Origin: Camarhynchus parvulus | Taxonomy: Eukaryota > Chordata > Aves > Passeriformes > Thraupidae | Length of the DNA stretch: 64,000 bases | Direction of reading: 5' to 3' | Assembly: GCF_901933205.1 (NCBI RefSeq) | Contig: NC_044597.1 | Location: 3,890,474-3,954,473 of the forward strand | Shown here: one piece after another, positions 33,600-46,300 of the stretch | Layout: each line of letters starts with the position of its first letter | Numbering within the stretch: the first letter of the stretch is position 1 | The notes under the pieces: model-generated | What the model saw: the letters and a program-made list of their open reading frames with translations, nothing else | What the model was told of the DNA's origin: nothing | Database searches by the model: none | Program-made: the position numbers and the translations under genes

Positions 33600-36590
33600 T
33601 GCAGACACCAAGTGAAGCTCGTGTTGTCTTAGCCCAGAACCCAAAACATTCTGAGCTCTTACATTTGTTTTCTCTTGGGAATCTGAGGAGAAAGGGAGGG
33701 ATGGGATTTGAGGAGCTGCATTTTTTCCAGCTTGCCAAGGTCTCTGACTCAGGCTCTGTGCCAGAAATGCTCCATGGTTTGTCCATTCAGCTTTAGGGAA
33801 AGGTGATTTCTGAAAGCAATTCCAGTGCTTTGATCAACCAAGGCATTTCTTCCTCTCAATCTCCAGGTTTTAGAAAGCAAAAGGAACTTCAAATCTCTCC
33901 CCCTGCCCCAGGTTGAAGTGTTTTAGGATTTAGCCAAGTTGAAGACACCCATTTAAACACATTAAATTAGAACACTGGTTCATTAAATGGATAAATTTAA
34001 ATTTAAATATTTAAATTGATAAATGTTTGCTGCTCAGAGAAGGGTTTGATTTTCTGCTCCGTTGCCTTCCAGACCAACCCCTGTGATGGCAATAAAAGGC
34101 ACTCACACCCTCTGTGCTGTTTGCAGCCTCCAGGTTCCTGAAGAGCCGCTTTCCCCACCCGAATATTCCCTTCCCAAACCTTCCCTCGCACCAGCTTTCC
34201 CCCATTTAGCTCGGGAGTTTTGGGAACAGCTGCAGCGGGACCGATTTGTGTCAGCTGTCCCCACCTGCTCCCACCAGCTGCCACCTGGGAGCAGCTCGGC
34301 AAAGTTTGAGTGCCCAAAATCCTGGCGGCGCTTGTGGAATCCACAATTCCGGGCAGGATCCGCCTCCGGGACATCGTTGGCGGTGGTGCCGGTAGATGGC
34401 AGAGGTGAAACCTTCCCAGCGGCTGGAAAACGCTGGGAACATCCCTTTTTTTTTTCCCCTCTGGCTGCTCGAAGGTGACGTTTTAAGTGCGCTGCAACGC
34501 GTGATTTCTGAAAGGAGAGAAATTCCAGGCTCCGCTTTCCACTCCGGGAACCGAACGTGTCTGGAGTGAACCCGAAATGTGAGGAGAAAACAGCCGCGAT
34601 GTGAGAACGGGAAAACGCCACCAGGGATCTCCAGCCCGGGTCCTTGTCTGTCCCTTTATCCTCAGAAGCCGCTCCCGATCGATAATTCCAGCGGATGGGA
34701 GCAGGAGAAGGGAGCAGAGCCCGGCCCTCTGTGTGTCCCTGTCCCGCCGTGTCCCGGGTCATTCCCGGCCAGGAGCAGCCAGAAATTCCAGCCGGGCACA
34801 AGGGGGGCCTTTATGAGAGCTCAGCCAGGGGAAAAGGGAAAAGGGAGCTCTTTGATTCCCTGGAGCAGCCGGCGGGGCTGGAATGTCAGCTCGGCGCTGC
34901 TCTTGGTGAATTATTGATGGCTTTATTAATTGTCATTAACTGCTCACTCCCAGCGCCTCAGGGAGTGCTTGGAAGGGACATTAAAGCCCATCCCGTGCCA
35001 CTCCTGTCCCACGGTGCTCCAAGCCCTGTCCAGGCTGGCCTGGGACACTTCAGGGATGTTTGGTGGCAGTTTTTTGTCACATTTCCATCAAACAGCACTT
35101 TCCTTCCCAAAGAAGTGAAGCCCAGTCCCACTTCCTTGCCCATTTTGGGGTGATCTGGGAAATGCCACCAGCCCTGCTCCCTCCTTTTCCAGCTCCCCTT
35201 GGAGCAGCTCAAACACTGACAGGATCCAGGTCCAGACAAGCTGGGATGGAGGGACTCGAGGAAAGGGTGATTTTCCTTTTGCTGCCAAATTTTGACAGCT
35301 GCAGTGGCGAGTGGGTAAAAGCCAGAGCCAGGAGCAAATCCCCCATGCCAGGGCGGCAGGGCTGGATCCTGGCTGCAGCCTGAGATGTGTCCCTGCCCTC
35401 CGTGCCCCTTTGGCTGCCTGCAAACCCCTCTCCTGCCCTGGCTCCCTTTTGCCACCCCTCCCCACCTTCCAGCACGGAGCTGGGGCCTGCAGGAAGGGAT
35501 TTCGCTGCCGAGCTGGCAGCTCTGTGAGGCCTGGGAGTCAGAGGAAAGGATCGTTCCTGGTTTCACACTCAGCTGAGTTTCCATTCCTCACATTCCTCTT
35601 TACTCACTCTGCCCTCATCCCTGCAGATGTCGGCTCCACACGCGGCCTGAGGGAGGGGAGGTTGTTGAGAACACGACTTGTGCCTGCAGAAATTCCTCCC
35701 GGAATATTTCAGGCTCCTGATTCCCGGCTATATTTGGTGCTGGAGAGAGGGAGCAGCGTTTCCTCACCTCGGGGACTCAGCGAGAGGGAGGCTCCAGGAA
35801 CGCCCCGGGGTGAAATCCCCAGCCTGGAGTTTCTCTCGGGAGTTTTACTGGCAGGAAATTGCAGTGTGGAGCATTCAGCTGGCAGCCCTGACCACATCCA
35901 GCATTCCCAGGCTCTGAAATCTCTCTCTTTTTCCCTCTCCTGGAAGTCACAGCTGCCCATTCCTGCATTTCCTGGCCCCCTGCTCTCCCTGGATCCTGTT
36001 CTCTCACACGCTTGTGTGGAGCTTCCAGGGACAGCTGAAAGGGCACAAAGTTCTCCCCATTATGGATATTTCAGGTGTTTATTGCTTAAAAAAAAAAATA
36101 AAACTCTGTGAGACACAGGAAGGTGAAAATTTTGCCTTCTAGGAGGGTGAAACTTTCAGTCATTTCCCGTGAGTGGCAGTGGGAGAGCAGGGATGGATGC
36201 AGGGCTTCAAAACAGGACAGGAAAAATCCTCCTGATGCCCCAAACACCTCCCCAGGCATCTCCAAGTGGAGGAAAAACAAAGCTCTGAAATGTTCTTTCC
36301 ATCCCACAGAAATTTCCATTGTGCTAAAAGCCTTCCTTTTCCTATCCAAGGCCTCCTGGAGCTTTCCCTAACACCAGAGAGGGACTCGAGTGAGGGGTGG
36401 GGACATTCAGGGAGGGGACAGGCTGGTGGAGACCCCTCCCCAGGGACAGCCACTCATGCTGAGGTGCCTCAGGCTGGATTTCCGATCTCTGGCATTCCCG
36501 GGATGCCCTGGATCCCTCTGCCCTCCCGGGGTTTGTCCCTGGAGCCGCGTGTCCCCCACCCCCATCCCCGCAGTGACACCAGAGCCATCT
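33600..36590 (+). other. Intergenic, mostly single copy
   Basis: No gene recognised between the FBXO47 poly(A) signal and the LASP1-neighbour 3' end. Contains a CR1 piece at about 34955-35065 and GC-moderate unique DNA. ORFs here lack any recognised family features. Confidence 0.6.
34955..35065 (-). mobile_element. CR1 LINE 3' fragment
   Basis: ggaagggacattaaagcccatcc to ggcctgggacacttcaggg, a short reverse CR1 tail. Confidence 0.65.
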
Positions 36591-36594
36591 CCCC

Positions 36595-36969
36595 TCTCCC
36601 GTGTCATTCCTCTTTATTCCACTCCCTGAACATCGCTCATCAAAAATAGAAGCCTCTTCCTAAAATTAAGCCCAGACGAGCGGCCTCGGACCGAGGGGAC
36701 AGGACACAAAATGGGGGGGACAGGATCCTTCTCATCCCCCTGGGGACAGCGCGTGCGTCACCGGGAGCATCCCAGGTCCCGGCAGCGGGAGGGACACGGG
36801 TCCTGACAGGGGGATTAGCCGGGTCCCGGCAGCGGGACAGCCCCTCGGAGCCCCCTCCCGTGTCCCCCCATTCCCGTTCCCGGCTCCGTGACCGCTCCGC
36901 GCTCCGTGCTGGGCTCGCAGAGGTTAACGCTGTTCCAGAAGGCTCCGAGGGACGCGCACCGGGCGGAGG
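36595..36969 (-). other. LASP1NB: Candidate 3' exon of the LASP1-neighbour transcript
   Basis: Acceptor (ctctcccgcag read on the - strand) at 36970 and AATAAA at 36613-36618 bracket this segment. It would be non-coding because the stop lies in the first exon. Splicing is predicted only. Confidence 0.35.
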
Positions 36970-37790
36970 CTGCGGGAGAGAAGGAGAAAGGAGAGGCCGG
37001 TGTGAGAGAGCCGGGCCTGGAACTGCGGAGAACAGGAGGATGGAGCAGCTCCGTGCGGGAGAACCGGGGATGGATGGAGCAGCTCCGTGTGAGAGGAGTG
37101 GGAACGGAGCAGCTCCGTGCGGGAGCAGCCGCCCCCGGCCCCGGGCGGCTCCTTTGGCTCCGGAGGATGACGCAGCCGGGATCCCGCCCGGTTTCTCCCC
37201 GAGCTGCTCCATTTCCCCCAGCTCGGGAACAAAAGCCACCGGGCCGTGCTGCAGGAGCGGCTTTGCCAATAAACCCGGCAGCAGCTGCGCAGAGCCCGGG
37301 GCTGAACGGCCTGGGCTGGAAAATCCCTCCCAAATCCAACAGCACCGACCCCCAAACTGCCCCCTGCTCCCCTCCCGGCACAATCCTCCCCCGAAACTCG
37401 CACCTGGAGGGGCTCGGAGCTCACCTGGCCGCCGCTCGGTGGGCGAGGCCACTGCTGAGCCGCATCTTCGGCGGCGGCGGCTCCTTAGAGCATGTAAATG
37501 ATGTAGGACAGGACCACCAGGCCGATGATGGCGAAAAACATCAGGATGAAAATGTCCAGCATGGCGAGGGAGGGAGGAGGAGGCGGCGGGGGCTGCGGGG
37601 CTCCGGGCAGCGCTGCTGGGCAGAGCCGCCCCCGCGTCCTCCCCTCCCCGCTCCGCTCAGGATGCACAGACGATGCCGGAGCTGATGGAGCCGCTTTTCC
37701 TGCGGGAGATCAAGGGATAAACCCCGGCGGGCAGCCGGGCTCGGCCCAGCCCTGGCGCCCGGGGCCGTCTGTCCCCGCGGGGGTTGTTCT
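36780..37790 (-). promoter_or_regulatory. CpG island of the LASP1-neighbour gene
   Basis: Continuous high GC with many CpG, spanning the microprotein exon and its 5' side. Open frames on both strands here follow from the base composition. Confidence 0.6.
37485..37562 (-). CDS. LASP1NB: 25-residue transmembrane microprotein, LASP1 neighbour candidate
   Basis: ATG at 37560-37562 (preceded by tcgcc, G at -3) opens 25 codons ending TAA at 37485-37487. The product starts MLDIF and ends SYIIYML. Apart from one Asp near the start it is one hydrophobic helix, as in sarcolipin/phospholamban-like micropeptides. It lies in a CpG island. A donor (cag|gtgagc, exon edge 37425) follows the stop, an acceptor (cccgcag, exon edge 36969) and an AATAAA (36613-36618) lie downstream, so a two-exon mRNA is plausible. 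It sits just 3' of LASP1 on the same strand, where mammals have LASP1NB (formerly LINC00672). That assignment rests on position and my memory, not on an alignment. The frame stays open upstream to a GTG (37667) but not to an ATG. Function unknown; a membrane regulator is a guess. Confidence 0.6.
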   Translation of the reverse strand: MLDIFILMFFAIIGLVVLSYIIYML

Positions 37791-38282
37791 GTCCCCGCTC
37801 CTCACTTCAGGGGATGCCCACGGGGATGAGCCCCCATCCCATCCTTTAGGCAAAGCCGGGAAAAATGAGAAAATGAGCGCGGCCCCCACCCTGAAGTCAC
37901 CTTGGCTGGTGCTGCTGGGGTGCCCCAGCACCGCCCTTGGCCTTCCCTGGCACCGCCGCTTTGTTCTCTTCGCTTTTTGAGCTGTTGATAAACAACATCC
38001 GTCCCAAGACACCCGCCAGATGTTCATTAAACCCCGCTGGAATTCCCACACCTGCATTCCCAGGGCTCCAAGGAAAGCCCTCGGCTGAGGGGGGGCTCCA
38101 AAACACCCCTGGGCTGTCCAAAGGCAGGGGATGAGCCCAGGAGCTGCAGCCCAGGAGGGTCCCCAGGTGTGTCCCAAACCCCAGCTCTGGAAGCCTCCCC
38201 TTGTCCCAAAACCAAGCAGGAAAAATGGCCAGAAAAGTGGCCATAATCAAAGCCAGCACAATCAGCAGGTAAAAATTAAACT

Positions 38283-40224
38283 TTTATTTTCAATCCGAGT
38301 AAACCAGCAAGAGAATCGATGGTCGGGTTGTTCCATTCCGTGGGTTTTCGTTTTCTGTCTTTTTTTTTTTTGGATAAAAAGGCCAAATAATTTTGTAATT
38401 TTTTTTTTTTTTACAGGTGGGTGCTCAACCCAGGAAGGAGGACACAAGGACAAAACCCCAATTAAGCGACGGATCCCGAGGAAAACACGTTCTAAGCTCA
38501 GCACTGAGACACAACCAGGGAAGCTGGGATGGATGAGGTCTATTTTACACGTGATGAGAAGCAATTATTCAGCTTTCTAATTGTTCTTCTTCCTTGTAAT
38601 TTCTTTTTTTTCTTTAACTCATTTATTTATTTATTTATTTTAAATACAGGTTTAGGTGCTTTTCAGCTATGAAAAAAAAGGCAAAAAAGTGCATAAAGTT
38701 GAGAGAAAAGGCAGAAATCAAGCAGTAAGAGGTTTGTTTCCCATGGCGGGGGTGAAAGGAGCATGGGAGGGGAGAATTTAGGGACAATGGTTTTGAGGGA
38801 GGATTAAAAAAAGATCTGTATCCCAAAAGGGAATTTCCTGTGTTATTTGGTCCATTAAAAAAGGGTTTATTCACATTGAGGCTCCCCCCCGCCATTCCCA
38901 GACAAGAACGTGATTAAGAAGAGGATTCAGCAGGGAGAGGAGGCTCCCCCTGCCCTTGTGCTCCCTGTTTTAGCACCAGCTGGGATTCCCACCCCGGGCA
39001 GCCCATCCTGGCTGCTCCTGCCCCGCTGTCACCCCAAATCCCCGTCCCCAATCCCACTGCAGCCACAATTCCCTTTTCCCAGCGTTGACTCTGCCCCCAA
39101 TCCCAACCCCCGAGGAAGGGAGGTGGCCCAAGGAATGTCTCACTCAGCTGCTTTGGTCCCTTATTCCCGATTTTCCTGTGGGAATAACGAAGGTGGAGCT
39201 TCCCCCTGGGAGCCTCCTGGCCCCACAGCGCTCCGGGCAGGGGGACACCCCCACTGTCCCCAAGTCCTGGTATGGGGACACCCCACTGTCCCAGGTCCTG
39301 CTCCCGGAACCCTCTGGAGGTCTCTGCTCCTCCCTCCCTGCCCAGTTCCAGTTTAACCCAACCCTGATCCCCCCCAGGAGCTCTGGAGCCCGGAGGAGAA
39401 AGGGGACAGGGACGTGCTCTGACGTTTTGGTCCGTGACACAATCCCAAAGTGGTCCCAAAGAGCTGCCACCAGCGCTGGGAATGAGAGGTGTGGGGTGGC
39501 TGGGGGTGTCACAGCACCCAGGGGACAGTGACCCGGGATGGGCCCAGAGGGGTGGCAGCACTCAGCAGCAGCAGCAGGAGGAGGAGAAAAGCAGGAAAAT
39601 TCTGGGTGGGGGGAAAAAGCTCCTCCAGGGGACCCCCAGAGTGAGCTGGAGCTCTGAAGGGGGCTGATCCCAGCCTGGGGGGCTGATCCCAATCTGGGGG
39701 GGCTCATCCCAGCTCCAAAGGCCTCAGCCCAGCCCAGCCCTCCAGCCAGGACAAGCCCCAGGGCTGCTCCTGCACCGGAGGGCTCAGGACAGCCCAGCCC
39801 AAGTCAGGAGCAGCCAGAGCAGAGAGGTTTGGTTGGAGATTTGAGCTCAAACCTTTCCTGCCCTGGGCACTGAGGGGAGTGAGGATTGAGGGCAGCCAGG
39901 AGCAGGATGAGCCAGAGCTGGGCCGAGCAGGGGGAGCTGCCAGCCCACCCCGAGCCCAGGGTGAGCCCCCCTCGCTTTCCCCACCCCACAGCAGGAATTT
40001 GGTCCTAAGGTGGCCTCTCCCGCCCTTTCCTGGCATCCCGGTGGCCGGGAGGGCAGGACAGGAGGGACAGAGGGGACAGGAGGAGAAATGCCCTGGAGCT
40101 TTGATCCCCACCCCGCACGGCCCCGAAACCGGAGGAGACACGGCTCGAAGGGCGGAGTGGGCGGGGAGGGGACAAGAGCCGCAGCCACGGGGAGGGGACA
40201 CAGGGCAGGGCCGCGTCACTGGGC
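38283..40224 (-). other. LASP1: LASP1 3'UTR with AATAAA
   Basis: From the LASP1 stop to the first strong AATAAA on the - strand (38283-38288), about 1.9 kb of mainly unique sequence. TTTATT words also occur near 38630-38642, so a shorter form is possible. A long 3'UTR is usual for LASP1. Confidence 0.5.
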
Positions 40225-40398
40225 TCAGATGGCCTCCACGTAGTTGGCCGGGAGCATGCCCGTGTCCCCCGTGCGCTCCACCGTGCCGTACATCCAGCCG
40301 TCATCGATCTGCTGCACGTTGATGATGGTGTCCCCGTCCTGGAAGGACACCTCGTCCTCGTCCGCCGCGTTGTAGTCATAGACGGCACGGAAACGCTT
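40225..40398 (-). CDS. LASP1: LASP1 exon 7, SH3 domain
   Basis: Acceptor gtccccacag. Reads [57 protein letters not shown] and TGA. Complete SH3 fold. Confidence 0.97.
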   Translation of the reverse strand, partial: KRFRAVYDYNAADEDEVSFQDGDTIINVQQIDDGWMYGTVERTGDTGMLPANYVEAI

Positions 40399-43300
40399 CT
40401 GTGGGGACACGGGGACATTGTCACAGCGCCAGGGGACGTGGGGATGGTCACTGTCACAGCCCCAGAGGACACGGGGGTCACTGTTACAGACCCAGGGGAC
40501 ATGAAGGTCACTGGCACAGCCCCTCCCTGGGGACAGGCTGGGAGCTGAATCTGAGTGGCTCTCAGTGCCCAAACCGAGCATCCAACCCCCCAAACCGAGC
40601 ATCCAACCCCAACCGCCCAACACCCCAAACCTGAGCATCCAACCCTCCCAAAACGGCTCATCCTGGGGCTGAGGGAGCAGAGGGATCCCTGGGGTGGGAA
40701 TTGGGGGGCTGAGGGAGCACAGGGATCCCCAGGGTGGGGGATTTGGGGGGCTGGGCTGAACTCACCCCCCCTCCGGCCGGGGCGTTGCGCTGTGAGGAGA
40801 CCGGAGTTGGCTCCTTGTAGCCGTAGGACTGGGATGGAGGCGGCTGCTGCTGCTGCTGCTGCTGGTAAACTGGGGAGGGACAGAGGGGTGAACTGGGATG
40901 GGGAGGGACAGGGGATCCTGAACTGGGATGGGGAGGGAAGGATGAATTCTGCACTGGGATGTGGCTGGATCCTGCACTGGGATTTGGCTGGATCCATTCA
41001 CTGGGATTTGGAAGAATCCTACGCTAGGATGTGGAGGAAGGATGGATCCTGCCCTGGGATTTGGAGGGAAGGATGGATCCTACACTGGGATTTGGGTGGA
41101 TCCTGCCCTGGGATGTCAGTGGATCCATGAACTGGGATTTGGGTGGATCCATGAACGGGGATGTGGGCAGATCCTGCACTGGGATGTGGAGGGAAGGATG
41201 GATCCTGCACTGAGATTTGAGTGGCTCCATGAACTGGGATTTGGGTGGATCCATGTACTGGGACGTGGCTGGATCCATTGACTGGGATTTGGAGGGATCC
41301 TGCCCTAGGATGTGGAGGGAAGGATAGATCCATGAACTGGGATTTGAGTGGATCCTGCACTGGGATTTGGGGGGATTCTGCACTGGGATGTGGAGGGAAG
41401 GATGGATCCTGCACTGGGATTCGAGCGGATCCATGAACTGGGATTTGGGTGGATCCTACACTGGGATGTGCATGGATCCTGCACTGGGATGTGGAGGGAA
41501 GGGTGGATCCTGCCCTGGGATTTGGGGGGATCCTGCACTGGGATGTGGAGGGAAGGGTGGATCCTGCCCTGGGATTTGGGGGGATCCTGCACTGGGATGT
41601 GGAGGGAAGGGTGGATCCTGCCCTGGGATTTGGGGGGATCCTGCACTGGGACTTGGGTGGATCCATGAACTGGGATTTGAGTGGATCCTCCACTGGGCTT
41701 TGGGCGGATCCCGCACTGTGATTTTGGGATGTGGGGGATGCCGAGGAGCCCCGGGGCTGTCCCCACCCCACCTGTGGCTCCGGGTTGGCCGTGCTGCTGC
41801 TGCTGCTCCGCTCTCCGGTAGGCGCCGCTCTCCGGGGAATTGCGGCGCTCCGGCTCCGAGCCCTCGCTGGGGCTGGGCCCCATCCGGCTCCGCTCGAACT
41901 CCTCGTGGTACTTGATCTGCAATGGGGGGGGGCACAGCTCAGAGCTCGGCCCTGCTGCAGCAGCTCCGCCCAGGGAAAGGGGGCTGGGACAAGGAAACGG
42001 CCTCGGGGCAGGTTCGGATTGGAAATGAGGGAGAATTCCTTCAGAAAAGGGAGTCAGCGTCCCTGGAAGGGTTAAAAGCCCATGGGCTGCTGGTGAGGCA
42101 GTGCTGGGTTCATGGACTCGATGCTTTTCCAGCCTGAAGGGTTCTGGATCCTTCCCCTCATCCCAGCTCGGCTCTTTTTGGCACCCCAGCAAATCCCGGG
42201 TGCTCCTTCCCACCCCCCCTGCTCAGAGCAGCTCCAGGCACACACGGGACAGGACAGGAGGAGCTTTCCATGCCCTGTGGGTGGGGTGAGGAATTGTTTC
42301 AGGATGGGATTGACCCCAGATGCACCTCCCAAACCACGGGAAAACGGGAGCAAAATCTCCTTTAGGAATTCTGGTGTGCAACCCCCAGTCTGGGGGGACA
42401 CAGGAGGGAAGGGTTAACCCAACCACGGGGGTGGGAGGGCAAAAATTACCAATTAACTCCTTGCTGTTAATGAGTGCATTCCCACCAAGAAGCAGCAGGG
42501 GCCTGGGAATGTGCCCTGGTTAAACAGTGATGGACTGGAGGGCACTGGGAGCTGGGCACGGCTGGAGCAGAGAGAGCCCCGGGGGCAGCACCTGGGGACC
42601 CCGGGAGGCTGGGACAGCCCAGGGACAGGGACAGCCTTGGGATCAGGGACAGCCTCGGGAAGAGCCTTGGGAACATCAGGATCAGCCCCAGGAGCAGGGA
42701 CAGCCCCAGGAACAGCCCTAGGACAGATTTGGGAACAGGGACAGCCTCAGGAACAGCCCCCAGGATGGGCTCAGGAACAGCCCCAGGAACAAGGACAGGA
42801 GCAGGAACAGCCTCAGGAGCAGGAACAGCCCCAAGAACAGCCCCAGGAGCAGAAACAGCCCCAGGAACAGCCCCAGGACTGGTTCAGGATGAGGGGAACA
42901 GCCCCAGGAGCAGAAACAGCCCCAGGAACAGCCCCAGGACTGGTTCAGGATGAGGGGAACAGCCCCAGGAGCAGAGACAGCTCCAGGACAGGTTGAGGAT
43001 CAGGGACAGCTCCAGAACAAAAAACAGGAGCAGAAACAGCCCCAGGAACAAGAACAGGAACAGGGATAGCCCCAGGATGGGCTCAGGAACAGCCCCAGGA
43101 GCAGGAGCAGCCCCAGAAGGGGCTCAGGCCGTGCCCAGCCCCATTCCCAGGGGTTTTCCCCACCTGTCCCCACCCCTGAGGCCGTTCTGGGGCAGGGCCG
43201 GGCTAGCCCCACCTCCCCTGGCCCTAGGGACAGCGCTGGGGGCTGCGTCTCCCTAAGTGGGTCACGGCCACCCAGGCTGGCAGCCAGGCACGGGAAGTGC

Positions 43301-46300
43301 TGGAAATGCTGGCAGAGGGTGAGGGGCAGGGCAGGGCCACCAGGCAGCTCTGTGCTGTCATTTCATGTCCCCAAACCGCCCCGGATCCGCCCCAAACCCA
43401 GCCCCAGTGAAGCTGCCAGCTCAGAGCTGCCCCAGGGAGAACCCTCCAGCTCGGATCCCATTCCCTGCCTGGGGTCTGGTGAATCCATCACATCCTGGGG
43501 ATGGCTGGGAGCTGCACAATGGGATCGGAAAAAGAGGGAATAAAAATCCCCCTAGGTTTTTGTGTGAGCTCCTGTTGTGGCACCATCTCCCTGCATTGCA
43601 AACCCCTTCTCTAAAATGAATATTAAGTAATTGTCTCCCTAAAATGACTATTAAGTAATGAATGGTCTCCCTAAAATTATTATTAAGTAAACAGCAGTGT
43701 CCCTAAAATTACTATTAAGTAATGAATAGTCTCCCTAAAATTACTATTAAATAATGAATAGTCTCTCTAAAATTACTATGAAATCTCCCTAAAATTACTA
43801 TGAAATCTCCTTAAAATTACTATTAAATTTCCCTAAAATTACTATTAAATCTCCCTAAAATTACTATTAAGTCTCCCTAAAATTACTATGAAATCTCCCT
43901 AAAACCACTATGAAATCTCCCTAAAATCACTATGACATCTCCCTAAAATCACTATGAAATTTCCCTAAAATCACTATGACATCTCCCTAAAATTACTATG
44001 GAAATCTCCCTAAAATCACTATTAATGCCTAATTACTATAACCATTTGTATCCCACGATAAAAATCAGATTCTGGTCACCGGATCAGCCTCCCTCTCCTC
44101 CTCACAGAGGCTGATTTGTGCCAGGACTGCAGGAACCTGTGACCCCGGCGCTGTTTGTCAGCAGCTGTCCCCTCCCTTCTCCCCATGGAGGTCACGGCGG
44201 TGTCACAGCAGGGACGAGAGGCCACTCACGTTGCTGATCTGATCCTGAGTCTTCTTGATCCTCTGCAGCTCGGGGGTGTCGGCCACCACGCTGAAACCCT
44301 TCCCTTTGTTCTTCTCGAACTCCTCCTTGTAGCGGATCTGGGGGCGGCAGCAAAACGGGTTTGAGCAGGGGAGAGAGGAGGGACAGGGCACAGCTGAGAC
44401 CCAGGGCTTCCCCAGGGGAGCAGGTCCTGCCAGGGCTCCTGCCTCGCTCAGGGGCACCCTCGGAGCATCCCCAGTGAATTCCTGAGCATTCCTGGACATC
44501 CCTGAGCCTCCCAGTGCATCCCCAGTGAATTCCTGAGCATCCCTGAACATCCCAGCGCATCTCCGCACATCTCTGAGCATTCTTGAACCTCCCAGTGCAT
44601 CCCTCAACATTCCTGAGCATCCCAGTGCATCCCCAGTGAATTCCTGAGCATCCCTGAACATCCCTGTCCATCCCTTAACATCCCTGAGCCTCCCTGCACA
44701 TTCCTGAGCATTCTTGTGCCTCCCTGAATATCCCCAGCGAATCCCTGAGCATTCCTGGACATCCCTGAACATCCCTACATATCCCAGTGCATCTCTGCAC
44801 ATCCCTGAGCATTCCTGAACATCCCTGAACCTCCCAGTGCATCCCTCAACATTCCTGAGCCTCCTTGAGCATCCCTGAACATCCCAGTGCATCCCTGAGC
44901 ATCCCAGTGCATCCCTGAGCAACCCTCAACATTCCCGAGCCTCCTTGAGCATCCCTGAACATCCCTGCACATCCTTGAGCATTCCTGTGCATCCTCAAAC
45001 ATCCCAGTGCATCTCTGAACATCCCTAAACAGCCCCGAACATCCCTGAGCCTCCCTGAACATCCCCAGTGAATTCCTGAGCATTCCTGGACATCCCTGAG
45101 CATCCCTAAGGCTCCCTGAACATCCCTAAATATCCCAGTGCATCCCTGCACATCCCTGAACCCCCTCAACATCCCTCCCTCAACATCCCTGAGAATTCCA
45201 GGCAGGAAAGACAAGGAATCACTGAGCAAGCAGCCAGTCCCAAGGGAGGGCAGATCCTCTGATAGAATCCCGTGGTTTTACCCTCCTAAATCCCACCCTG
45301 CTCCATCTCCTTTGGTTTTTCACCCTGCTGATGTTCAGGACACAGGAATTCAGCCCTAAAAAACCTGGCAGCACCCCCATGATGATGATGAGAATAATTT
45401 AACAAATTAATTAACCCCACAATTAATTTTCCTGTGGGGGAGCTGTTCCCTCCATGCCGTGACTCCAAGTGCATCCATGAGTTATCAAAGGGAGCCAGAA
45501 AAAAATCTTCAAAAAACCCTTCACACATCAAACCCTAAAAACCCTTCACACATCAAACCCTAAAAACCCTTCACACATCAAACCCTCCCCTTTTTGTCAC
45601 CAGCACTGAGGTGACACTGGGTCAGGACAGGAGTGGCACTGCCACCCCCACATGGCACCCTTGGGCAGGAAGGGCTGTACCCAAACTTCCCCCCAGGAAA
45701 GGCTCAGAAAAGGAGCCCCAGGATGGGAACCTGCAATTTCCCTGCCACACGTGGGCTGGGAGAAGCAGCCTGTGGGCACCAGGGTGGCACTTTGGGGACA
45801 CTTTTGGCCTGACAGGACATCATTATCCAGCAGCTTCCCGTGAGCGGAACGGGAGGCGCCTCCTCGGGGACACAAATAGAGGGGACAGAGGAGTGACACA
45901 GAACTGCTGTGGCCTGGCCCTGCCACCCACCCTGTCCCTGGCACCCTGCCCCTGCAGGTGCCCAGTGTCCCATCCCTGACACCCTGTCTCTGTCACCCAT
46001 CCTTGCAGCTCATTGTCCTTGTCACCCCATCCCTGTCACCCCATCCCTGCAGGTGCCCAGCACATTGTCCCATTATTGCCATCCCATCCCTGGGGGTGGT
46101 GAGCATCCTGTCCCCATCATCCCCACCCTGCCCCTCATCCTTGTCACCCCATCCCTGTCATCCCCATCCAGATCCTCATCCTTGTCACCCTACCCCATAA
46201 CCTCTGATATCCCAGCATTCCTGGATCCCAAATTTCTGATATCCCCCCATTCATAATCCCAAACCTCCTGCATCCCAACCTCCTGGATCCCCTACTTCTG

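Noticed and set aside
37563..37667. N-terminal extension of the microprotein to 60 residues
   Set aside because: It would need a GTG start and adds a poly-Pro segment of low-complexity type; the ATG at 37562 is the simpler start.
36860..37685. Large ORFs on both strands over the microprotein exon
   Set aside because: CpG-island composition removes stops. Only the 25-codon frame has a clean biological pattern (membrane helix, ATG context).
40005..40997. 330-codon - strand frame covering the LASP1 SH3 exon
   Set aside because: It reads through introns and the 3'UTR; the SH3 residues appear in another frame with proper splice sites.
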